In this document: positions 11,168 through 21,884 of the stretch, one piece after another
How positions within the stretch are numbered: the first letter of the stretch is position 1
Layout: each line of letters opens with the position of its first letter
Program-made: the position numbers and the translations under genes
Assembly: GCA_029255685.2 (NCBI GenBank)
Contig: CM055313.2
Coordinates: forward strand, 76,300,641 to 76,364,640
Direction: 5' to 3'
Source: Silene conica
Lineage: Eukaryota; Streptophyta; Magnoliopsida; Caryophyllales; Caryophyllaceae
DNA: 64,000 bases
Notes under the pieces: model-generated
What the model was told of the DNA's origin: nothing
Database searches by the model: none
Seen by the model: the letters and a program-made list of their open reading frames with translations, nothing else

Positions 11168-13964
11168 TCAACTGCTGTTTGGAAGTGAGCATTTAGTCCG
11201 GATCACACCTTGGGATCCAGCAGGAGATTGGAGTCTAGACATTTTCAACATTGCCTTTGAAAATTCTCGACGAAAGATTGAGCCATCATCTGATGCAAAG
11301 ACTTCTACCAGCCTGGCAGTCCTGGGATCTGACATTAGCTGTTGGTCTGCAAAAAGCAAACCCCGTCCCAAGAGCAAGCTCTTGTAATAGTGTGTATCGT
11401 AGCCGGAGCCTGAGAAAATGAATGGCGCTAATGACTGAAAATAAGACAAGCCTGTTGTTGACTCTATCAGATTCCGAAGCCTGGATTGGGAAGGACTTGG
11501 AGATATATCTGCGTTGCAAATTTTGTTTATTTCAAGCATGAAATCTCTAGGAATTGTGGGGTCGGGTCTTCCAGTGCCGTGGAAGTTGGAGATGCGGTCT
11601 AGAACGAATTCACATCCTATTTTTCCAATGTTATGGGCTCCTGCAAGAAAAATAAATATATAAAAGACGAGAAAGATAATCAATGTTACATGTCACTGTA
11701 AAATCGAGGTGAGAGAGGTGAAGTACCCAAGAGGCTGACGACTTCTTTCTCGTTGAAACCTCTCTGTGAAAATAAGTAGAGTGTCTCAAATATATTGCTG
11801 TCAGGTCTTGGTATCTGACTGTTAGCTTCATCATGGTATGAAACTCGGCTATCTCGTCTACCAGTGAGGACCGGGAAAAAGGGCCCACCAGACTGTAATT
11901 AAAGATACCAAACAAGAAATCAATGATGTTAAAGTTCACCCATAAAACCGAAATCCTGCGTCTGCCATTATCCTTCTGGGGATAACTGCTATGAAGTGAA
12001 ATTATATAATGAAAAGTTTCACACTCGAGACTAGGCCAATACTGAAACTGACAGCAGTATGAAGTTAGAATTAAATAGCAGTTTGAAGCACGGTGTAAAC
12101 ATGAAAATTTCAAGCAATGATGTAGCTCAAAAAATGTATGAACCTTCATACAAGGGCGGCAAATATTGACAGTAACGCAGTAAGGTAACGACATGATAAC
12201 AATCAGGCCCCAGCTCCATGTACATTTTAGAGTCTCCAACTACAATACCAAGCATGAATCGTTTCCATGCTCAAAATGGAAAGATGTTTTCACCTGAACA
12301 AGTTTGGCAACTATGATAGGAAAACCAAGAGACTAAGCAAAACCTTTGTACTTGAAACAATCAGATAAAGCTACTGCTGAATGTTAACAAATTGACATCA
12401 CAAACTCAATGCAAAGTTTTTCATGTCTCAGTGTCCAAATGAACACGTGCCGATGTTGTTCTATCTTTTCAATTTCGTCAGTAACACTATATATATACTA
12501 CTCAGCTCTTTTAGTTTACACTGTTCTGCAGCCAGTGAGAAACAAGCAGTACGCCGGTATCTCTGAAAAACTCGTAGCAAACAATAAAACAGTATCATAT
12601 TTATGCACCACAGTCCACTATTAAAATAAACTGTAAAATAAGCACTACGCATTGCAGAAGCAGGCTACACTAATTTTTTGCTTCACTATGAGATAACAGC
12701 AATGGCAATAACAAGCCAAACGATGTTGTATTTACCAACATACCAAGATGATGGCATTCCTAGTGGCCAGAGAAATGATGTCTGAACAGGATACAGTGTT
12801 AGGGCACTCGATCTCCAACGTGTCTTTAATTATATCTATGACCTCAAGCCCCTTCAGTGTTTTATTTGGGATGGCGTTTCTCTCAATTAAATGACTTAGG
12901 TTCCCGTTACTGTCATCCAGCAGCACAGATGCATCACATCCCTGCAATATCGCCATACAAAATTGATTGTTAAATCATCGGTTCATGTTATTCAAGCAAA
13001 TCATTCTAAAAATGAAGCCAAGAACAGTTAGGAACCATTACCGATAAATTATCAACTTACGAATTCTTAATACAAAGAAAAATGTTATTCTAAGACCATC
13101 CCCAAGCAAGGTCGATTGGGAGGTCGATATGGGGTCGAGTCAAGTTAATTGTAATTAAGAAATCGATTAGAATTGACTCAAGTCAATTTGAGTCACAAAT
13201 CGACCCAATTTGAGGTAAATAAGGGGAGATTAAGGTATAATATGCAATTGACCCGATTAAATTGATTTCTTGCTTGGGAATGGTCTAATTAGAAATCAAT
13301 TAACGAATCGACGCAATTAATGCCGCGATTTGTGTTACGCTCAGTATCAAGAAAAATCTTTAATTCAGAACATAAATTCAAATAAAATTGATTTCCTTCA
13401 ACATTAATAGACTGATTCGAGTAAAAGCTAAACTAATTAACGCCTTTTACGACGAATTACAATCTAAATTAATAAGAAGCGTGCACAGAAGTTAACAATC
13501 GCAACCCGAACATCAAGAAACCCTAGATTACCAACAGCAGCAATCGAAACACAGAGGAAATCAAGAAATCCGTATAATCAACCTGGAAATGAAAATATTA
13601 TGAAAAGAAATAGATTGAAATCAACCTGAATGAAGCAATCATGGAACATGAGACGAAGAAGACGAGCAGTGATCTTGTTATCGTCATCGAAAACATCGTG
13701 CATAACTTTGTAGACAATCGACTCAGCATTAGGACAAGAATTACGATAGAAATCATATTCAAGTTGAATTTGCTGTTGATCGTTGTAAACTTGCAAAATA
13801 CGATGATTCGAGAAATTTGTGGTGAGCGATCGAGGAAGAGAAGAGTGAGAAAATTGATCGACGAAAGATTCGGCGTTGAAAAGAGAAAAGAAGGAGGTGA
13901 TTAGGAAGACTACAAGTGGAATGGAGAGTGAGTAGCAATTCAAGGTGAGGAAGTTTACCGCCAT
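11168..13964 (-). CDS. class III peroxidase, peroxidase-48-like, four exons
   Basis: Haem peroxidase of the plant secretory pathway, oxidising phenolic substrates with H2O2, probably in the cell wall or vacuole. Exons on the minus strand: 13964-13626, 12941-12744, 11892-11727 and 11640-11168. All junctions are GT-AG and sum to 1,176 bp, giving 391 residues. Exon 1 starts with a hydrophobic leader (residues about 13-30) and an N-terminal extension of about 70 residues. It ends in the distal site RLLRLMFHDCF (catalytic Arg and His). Exon 2 has GCDASVLLDDS and VSCSDI. The exon 2/3 junction gives LSGGPF. The exon 3/4 junction restores LLGAHNIGK with the proximal haem His. Family members are usually about 320-350 residues; the long N-terminus and the overall pattern recall Arabidopsis PER48. 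The usual Arg-Asp before Ala-Val reads Arg-Asn here. Intron 1 (684 bp) carries a Harbinger MITE. The assignment to PER48 is from memory and less certain than the family. Confidence 0.93.
13094..13285. mobile_element. Harbinger-type MITE in peroxidase intron 1
   Basis: 192-bp element with TIRs gaccatccccaagcaag and (inverse) gaccattcccaagcaag, flanked by TAA on both sides (13091-13093, 13286-13288). The interior is rich in 'gtcgat/attgac' motifs. It lies well inside intron 1, away from the splice sites. Confidence 0.85.
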
Positions 13965-14205
13965 TGTTGAGGTTTGAAATGAGCTTCAAGCTTTGGCGGG
14001 AAAAGAATGTAAGCTCTGAATTTGGGTTTTATGGGATTAGTTATTTCATACGGGGTGGACCGGGGACCGGGGACCGGGTGATGATGGTTCGGATTAGAGA
14101 AAACACGGAAATGAAGGAAAATGTTGTAAATCGTAAGTTAATACTTCTATATTTACTTTTGAGTTTTGAACACCATTGATTCCTTCTTTAGTTGTCAGTT
14201 TGTCA
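13965..14205 (-). promoter_or_regulatory. truncated upstream region of the peroxidase
   Basis: Only about 240 bp separate the peroxidase start codon from a Helitron 3' terminus at 14206. No clear TATA box is visible at the expected distance. The ancestral promoter beyond this point has been displaced by about 12 kb of transposons. This is inferred from position only. Confidence 0.3.
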
Positions 14206-16202
14206 CTAGTCTTATACCCGTGCAAATTGCACGGGCTTGTAATTTAAAATATTGTAAAAAAAAATGTGCAATATAAATTATTTTTTTAAATAAGGTCATA
14301 TTTTACCTAGTTAGTGTGGTTCAATATCTGAAGATATTTTTTAAAATAGGGAAAGAAAAAACAATTGTTTTTAGTCATATATTATAGCATAACAAAAGTA
14401 GAAAAGAAAAAACAACATAAAGAGCACTAATGATGTACAATCATAATTACAATTGTATTATAATTTCTCGAAATTGGATGCGCGTTTTTCATCATCGCAA
14501 ATAAGAATCTGTAGTTCCTCTTTACTTGTGACTCTCGAAATGGCTACATAGAGCTGGCCGTGTGTAGACACTGACTTAGGAAAATATTAAGAAAATTCAA
14601 ATGAAAGACACTATTCTATTTGAATTGAATTACAAAAATGTCAACATAAGACGGTATAAACCCGCGTAATTGTTTTACATGTATTGAATGTTAATTAGTG
14701 CTCATGTATTAATAATGACCTATAAATTGCACATGATTGTTTTCACATGTTGGCTGTTAATTAGGATCTGTGTATTAAACTTATTGCGTAAAGCGCGTGA
14801 TTGATCAAGAATTTGTAATCTGAACCCGTGTAAACACACACATTGTAAAATTTGAAATATGGAAGTTACACATACTATATATGTATGCGTGAATTTGAAA
14901 TACGGGGCCGTGCATTACAACTATAATACGTAAGCATGTGTAAAACAAAAGCTTGCTAATTGCACCAGAATGCTTAAATTACCGCGTGTGGTTTTTTCGG
15001 TTGTTTGAATGGGAGACAATCTCGTGCAATTTTTTTATAATTGTTTCAATTTACACAGACCCGTGAATTTGGAAGAACGTACTTTTAATTTTTAATAAAT
15101 ATACTTATTTGTCGCATATCTTTAAATTTTTTTCTTAACATATTTAATTGAAATAAATAAATGAATAACATAAGAAAATATATAAAACCATAACCCGTAA
15201 AACTATTTGAAATTATGGTAATTTTTGTGGCACAAAGGGTCAAAACGTAGACTTACTTTGAGCGAGGTTACCCAAAACAGACCAAGTACAAAGACATGCT
15301 ATTAACGACTCATATACCAACCCACCATAGCCACACATACAACTTTGTGCTCTCTCATCTCTCACCCTAAATCTAACTACCTTTCCATAACATACTACTC
15401 CGTATTTTGTACTTTCCATCTTGCCGCCTTATTTTTTGATTTCTGTCTCACCTAATCTGTTACACTCGTCATTTCAAGATCATTTGAACTCGCAATGTCC
15501 CAATTCCTCTTTCTCGTTGCAATCCTTCATACGGAGTAATTTTTATGCCGTATTTATCAGATTTTAATTAAAAAAATTAGGCATATGAATATTTTTTTGT
15601 CCATATTTTCGGGTTTCATATTATTATGTTTTTTTACGTTTTATCAAAATATTTCTGTTTTTTTTTCGATTTAATTAAATTTATCCATCGATCTTAGTTA
15701 TTTCCTTATTTCATACGGAGTTCATCTTATGTGAATACTTTATGTGAATCATACTCATGAGCAATTCAACACCATAGATGTAGTGACTTATTCAATTGTA
15801 ATGTCATATGTGAATATTTTTCATGTTAATGCTCACCCTATCCAATCTGTTTTTGATAACAATTTCCGTTTTCTCTTTATTTGACTTATTTTTTGTCTTT
15901 TTTTTTCCTATAATAATAGGTATTTTAAAAAAAGATTGTTGAATAATTTTCCTATTTATACCATAATTAATTTAACTATAAAAGTTACTAATGATTTTTT
16001 TAATCTAGTTGTTTAATATATGCAATCTACACATATGAGTAATTTGTCAGATTTATTGTTGTAGATGAAAATAAAATAATTTGCATAGGAAATAAAAAAG
16101 AGTGGAGAACATGATGGGCCACGTTTTTAAAATAAAATAAAAATGAACTTTCAACCACAGTGCGACACCTAAGCACCGTGGTTGTTGCTTTTATATATAG
16201 GA
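14206..16202 (-). mobile_element. Helitron (2.0 kb, minus strand)
   Basis: Read on the minus strand, the 5' end is A|TCCTATATATAAAAGC at 16202 and the 3' end is a hairpin cccgtgcaa-ttgcacggg followed by 'tataagactag' and a host T (CTAG at 14206-14209). Insertion between A and T fits Helitrons. The interior retains the C-terminus of a Helitron helicase close to the 3' end, as in autonomous elements, plus several relics of cccgtg-type motifs (about 14640-15060). The rest is noncoding, so this is a deleted derivative. Confidence 0.72.
14458..14580 (-). pseudogene. Helitron helicase (Pif1-like), C-terminal fragment
   Basis: Forty codons plus stop on the minus strand encode THGQLYVAISRVTSKEEL and then ILICDDE. 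This is the conserved final helicase motif of plant Helitron RepHel proteins. Sequence upstream of 14580 has no matching reading frame, so the fragment is truncated. Its position about 250 bp from the Helitron 3' hairpin is normal for the family. Confidence 0.82.
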
Positions 16203-16725
16203 TTTTTTTTTCTCAAAGTTACATAAATATTTCCCTTATTAACAAAACTAGTTTTAACCCGTGCAAAAATGCACGGATTGCTTATTAAAATTTTAATATT
16301 CAAAATTTGTTTAGAATCATTATTACAAATTAAACGCCAATGCGAATATAATTTGTTATTTTTATTTTAAAATAGTGATTAGTTTATCGTTCTTTCAATT
16401 AGTTTAATTCGATTAACTTTGGTCGAGTTAAAAATATCTGAGGAGTAACATTCTGCATCCTACGTAATTTGTCGACCACTAATAGTAACTCCAAATTAAT
16501 AAATATACCTAAACAACCATAATAAAAAAAATTTACTCAAATTTAAATTGAGTCCGCATTAAAAATAAAAATTTGACACCATATTTGAAATAAATTTATA
16601 TTGTATCAATTAAGCACTAAAAAACACATACTAAAAAACAATAAAAAATAAACAAGAAGGGAGAGAAGCACGTCTGGCGATTCTGACCCCAATTCGCATT
16701 CTCTCTTCAGTCAGCTCCGGCAGCC

Positions 16726-18160
16726 ATGGGGCGGCCTCGCGGCCGCGGCCGAGGTCGACACCTACCGTCACCTAGCCCCACTCGCGAAACCGACGAAGCT
16801 CACGATTCTGCAGGTGATATTCCTCACTCTCCTTTAGTAATTAATGATGTATTTCATCAGCCTTTAGATCTCAAAATCGTCATTTACTTCGAAGTCCACT
16901 GTTAACACCCCCAATAAAGTGGGAGATGAGACAATTAAGGATATAGATGGTTCCCTTAGGGAAACAGAACCAAAACACCCAAGCTCTGGGAATGTCTTCA
17001 ATTTGGGAATTAGTAGTGAATTGGGGGAAACCTCTGATTCGGGTATTCTGGGCATTAACAATGATGCTAGGAAAGAGTCAAACTTGGAATTTAATCAACC
17101 TAATGGAAACGGAAAACCCACTGGGAAATCGCCTTCGGGGCTGGTTGAGGGAAACACAAACGTAAACAACCCAATCCCCACCCCTGTCATGAGTTGGAAT
17201 AAGGTTGCTAAAGCACAACCGGGAATGAGTCTGCACTACTGTCAGCAAAGTGCTTCCTCTACCGAGATAGACATTTGTGAGGAGGATGTCGTGGATGAAC
17301 TTAAATTTTGGGAACATACGCTAATGTGCAACATACTTGGTGCAAAACCCTCTGTAGCTCAAGTCCAGCAATTTACCTCGAAGACATGGAACCATGTCTC
17401 ACAGCCAGTTGTACAGTACTTCAGGAAAGGGTGGTTCTCCATTAGATTCTCTAATAAAACCGACCTTGATGAAGTCCTACGAGGGGGGCCTTGGGTTATG
17501 GGAACTAGCTCGCTCATTCTTAAGCAATGGACACCACAGTTCTCACAAGAGATGGATAAAATTTCAACAGTCCCTATATGGATACTCTTCCCTGATTTAG
17601 ACCCGTTTCTTTGGTCGGATACTGTCTTGAGTAAACTCGCAAGTAAGGTGGGCAAACCTCTGTACGCTGACTTAACCACCACTACAAAGGCACGCTTATC
17701 CTTCGCTAGGGTACTGGTAGAAGCAGACCTGTCCACTGATCTACCAACACAAATCATCCTCAATACCCCCTTCCATGGACAACTCACCCAACAAATAACA
17801 TATGAATGGAAGCCTTTCTATTGTGGACATTGCAAAAAAATGGGACACACAGACACTCATTGTCGAAGCAACAAAAATGCCCCCCCAAAACCGCCTGGAA
17901 ACAAAAGGAAAAGCCAGCCAATGAAAGCACACTGGCGACGGATGAAAAAACAACACCCGGGCAGACCACTGAAATTGAGGAAGGCTTCACCACCCCTTCC
18001 AAACCCTCAAAACAGCCCAAATCCCCACCAAAAAGCGACCAGACCACAAACACACCTACACAAAACAGTTTTAATATCCTGGCAGATTCTGATAACTTGG
18101 CAGACCAATTCATAAACGATGTTGAGCTGGGAATAGTGGAAGTTAGGGAAACAACCCCCC
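16726..18160 (+). pseudogene. LINE ORF1, DUF4283/zinc-knuckle RNA-binding protein
   Basis: ORF1 proteins of plant L1 elements bind the element RNA. The likely start is ATG at 16726, followed by a basic MGRPRGRGRGR leader. That frame stops at about 16900 and the protein continues in another frame from about 16868 (open to 18115), so a one-base indel lies between them. The DUF4283 domain spans about 17290-17750, with the family motif 'GGPWVMG'. The CCHC knuckle CGHCKKMGHTDTHC follows at 17822-17863. A second frame change near the run of Cs at 17880 leads to a Lys/Pro/Thr-rich tail that runs in frame into the ORF2 start. Broken, and inactive in the present form. Confidence 0.85.
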
Positions 18161-18168
18161 TGACAAAA

Positions 18169-18563
18169 ATGCGGATAGCCTCTTGGAACATTAGGGGGTT
18201 TAATGACCCTCTTAAACATAAGGAGGTTATTAATTTTTTGCGTAGCTACAACCTTGACATTTTTGGATTACTAGAGACTCATGTCAAGGCCAATAAAGAG
18301 AGAAGTATCATGAATAAATTCCCCAACTACAAAATCCTTAGCAACAACCACAACGGGAGGATTTGGCTCTTCTATAAATCCTCCTCTGTGACGATTTCGA
18401 ATGTAGTTGTCCACAGCCAACTTGTCCACTGCAATGTCACCTCCAAAACAAGCAAAACTACAGTTGCTATTTCTTTTGTATATGGTATGAATGATGCACG
18501 TGACCGTGCTCGGCTTTGGGACATGCTTCTCTCTATCTCTTCCCTGAACCAACCGTGGATTGC
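18169..18563 (+). pseudogene. LINE ORF2, 5' part: apurinic-type endonuclease
   Basis: Starts MRIASWNIRGFN, the typical N-terminus of the L1 endonuclease/exonuclease/phosphatase domain. 'LLETHV' (catalytic Glu) follows at about 18270. The frame is cut at 18563 by the CACTA element, just before the 'GDFN' active-site block, which resumes at about 21894. Its upstream neighbour ORF1 reads into it in the same frame. Confidence 0.87.
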
Positions 18564-19503
18564 CACTACTACAGAAATGGACTCTTGCGACGCTTTGTAG
18601 TCACTTATGACGACGCTAAATAGCGTCGTAATGGGATATACCGACGCTTTCAAAAGCGCCGCATTTGCCTATGCCGCTAACCTCTTTTGCAACGCTATTT
18701 TATTGCGTCGGTATAGCATAAGTATAGCGCCGCTAACATTGACGCGCTATTTGTGGACTACACCAATGCTTTTAAAGCGCCGCCAGAGAAGATCATGCGC
18801 TTTCCATGCGCCTCAATTAAACGTTGACCCTTGGGTTATTATGCCGCACCACTGTGCTTCTTCTCACACGCTTTTTCGCGTTGCTTTCATACTACAACCA
18901 ACAATGTTACAGATTATTTATTACACCTGCATTTCCTTTTGTATTACCTTCAACATATTTCTTATCACAACAAGAACTACACAATTTTTCGAGAAACAAA
19001 CATATCTTAATATTAAATAACTGTAATGTCAAATACATGTCTGAACCTAATAAGAATAAATGTATCTTAAATAAAAAGTACGTCAAAAAAATATCCTACT
19101 ATTTACACAAAGTTCTCTATTATCCGTCCATCAACGCTAACGAGTGACTACCGGCTGCATCCTAGCAATACATTTCAGCGGCGTCCCTTGAGCAATCCTT
19201 ATGATGAAGTTTCTGCTTGACGATACATACATCAACTTGAACATAGAATTACTGAAAATTCAAGTGAAAACAATGTAAGTCATTTACCAAATTTACTATG
19301 TTATTTAATATTATATCAAATATAATCGGTCGACCATTCCATCAAGAAACAGAAACGGCCAGCACATACTCATAAAAGATAAGCATGACATATTACCATT
19401 ATTGACAATAGAAGTAAGAAAACATTTAAGGTCAAATCAAAAAAAAGATGAGATGATCAAGATATTTATAACAAACTGTATTACAAGTGAAATTGAATAT
19501 TAC

Positions 19504-19960
19504 CCTTTTGATATTGACGTATACAGTCCTTCATCAGCTTATCAAGCATTGTTTCAAAGCCAAAATCATCCAAAATAGAGCCAAATTGATTCATTGTATT
19601 AGGCCTCATGATTTTGCATCTTGTGTCATCAACCCACCTGTAAATATTTTCTACCTAAACAAATATATTTCAAACAAAAGAATATAAAATGGAAAGCCAA
19701 ATAAAGCAGGATAAAGAAAATAAAGACATGAAAAGAGGCCAAGCACAATACCTCATTTATCAACCAATCACAGAATTGAGGTTGCAGCATTTCAAATGTG
19801 AAATTTCTAGGAGTAGGCTCAGACGTAATGCTGCTAAAGCTTTCCTTAGTATTTTCATGTATCGCTTTAAGAAATGCGGAGGAAAATAAGTTAGTAGCAT
19901 GCATACTATACATCTCTTTGTGAAGTGGATGCAAATAGTGAGAGAGATGATGAGTTCTAA
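19504..19960 (-). pseudogene. captured fragment of ICU11-like 2-oxoglutarate/Fe(II) oxygenase
   Basis: Two exon-like pieces on the minus strand. The first (about 19960-19752) encodes 'SEPTPRNFTFEMLQPQFC' and then DWLINE, ending at a GT donor. The second (19654-19504) follows an AG and encodes NIYRWVDDTRCKIMRPNTM, then LDDFGFETMLDKLM, ending before GGGTAATA. The pattern matches the N-terminal part of plant PKHD-type prolyl-hydroxylase-like proteins of the INCURVATA11/CUPULIFORMIS2 group, as I remember them. The iron-binding HxD and His residues lie further downstream in that family and are not present. Retained splice sites point to capture at the DNA level. Confidence 0.75.
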
Positions 19961-20062
19961 GAACTTGTACAGTAACGATTACCTTAATAAGTATTACCCA
20001 AAAAAAAAAGTTACTCATTAATATTCCTTCGAAAATTAAACAAGTTACTCATTATACAGTTA

Positions 20063-20534
<472 letters not shown>

Positions 20535-20643
20535 TGTGAATTCAAAAAAAACATAACCTTTGTAAGCATACAAACACAATTGGGTAAAAAGACACATTGT
20601 CAGTACAAAACATAACTTTATCAAAAAAACGACTAATGGAATA

Positions 20644-20985
20644 AATGTCCTCATAAATCAACCCAATACCACTACGCGCCTGAGCCCGATTCTTTAGCTC
20701 CGTCATCACAGTAAGACAGTCACCCTCCAGCACAACTCCCTTGCACCCTCTACGTCTGGCTTCTTGGAGTCCCACCAGGACCGCCTCCGCCTCCGCATCC
20801 TGCACCTCCATTCCTGCCCTCTTCTGTTCAGTCAGCCCCCATAACACCTCCCCACGCTCATCCCGACACACTACACCTGCGCTCACGTCAATGCCAGCAA
20901 CAACACCCGCATCCACATTGATTTTTAGATTCCCTCTCGCAGGTGGAATCCATTGTTCACTGCGCTGATCAGGAGTATTTGCCGC
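20644..20985 (-). pseudogene. RNase H-like (RVT_3-type) fragment in the CACTA
   Basis: An open minus-strand frame (21096-20542) contains 'WIPPARGNLKINVDAGV', a central 'AGVVCRDERGEVLWG', 'AEAEAVLVGLQEA' and 'VVLEGDCLTVM'. This is the order of the RNase H-like domain found at the end of plant LINE ORF2 proteins and in stand-alone plant genes. The G+C content is higher than in the rest of the CACTA interior. It is probably a third captured piece, taken either from a LINE or from a host gene. Confidence 0.72.
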
Positions 20986-21884
20986 CATTCTCTCCACTCC
21001 CACACTTCGCAAGATCCTATTCTGAACCCCTTTCCCAGTCCCCTGCTCCCCTCCATTCTGATACGCTCCACGCATTTCAGCACAGAGCTCCCCCACCCGC
21101 CTAATGACTAGAATGTTTTGAGCAAAAGACTTAGCTAGTTTTTGCTCTGTATAGTTGTTTCGTAATCACTTCAATTATACAAACTTCTCAAACTATACCC
21201 TCAGTTGTTTTAACTAAATAGACATGGAAACAAATACAATTGACATATTAACTTCAATCAATCAACAACTATACAAAATTATACTCATTAATATTCCTTC
21301 GAATAAATCCAGATCGATACATCACCAAATTCAAATCGAAGCAAGTTTATTTTACCACAATAACCATTATTAAAGCAAAGTGCACTACCGAAAGTGATAA
21401 AAAAGACTACATAATTGTACCTAGTTAAGCATGAAATTGTGATTTTTTTGTAAATTGGTAGATTTACATGAAACAAAGAGAGTCAGCCCCCAATTTAGCG
21501 ATGAAAAAAATGAACAAGAGAATCAAATTAATTAAAGAACAAAAACAATAGAAAAGAATTTCATACTTGATTGAAACTTTGATGAGAATTTCAATTCTTA
21601 GCTTGCCAATTACCCCGTCATAATTTCTGAAGAGTATGAATTATGGTGGTTTTTTCTCTCTAGGGTTTTGGTTTTTCTGAGAAAATGAAAATGGTAACTT
21701 ACAGTGAGTGGCTTATAGTCTAGGAGGAATGAGAAAAGGAATATATCGTCTTTTAATTTGTTTTGGCGGTAATAGGAGGCGCTAATCAATTGTGCGTGAA
21801 TTTTCCCTATTTTACTCGAATTTCAACACTTTTATGATAAGCGCCTCTAGGTAAGCGCCTTAATAAGCCGTTTTTGTAGTAGTG

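Noticed and set aside
17806-18115. Separate gene overlapping LINE ORF1
   Set aside because: The second frame is the continuation of the same LINE ORF1 after a frameshift and leads directly into ORF2.
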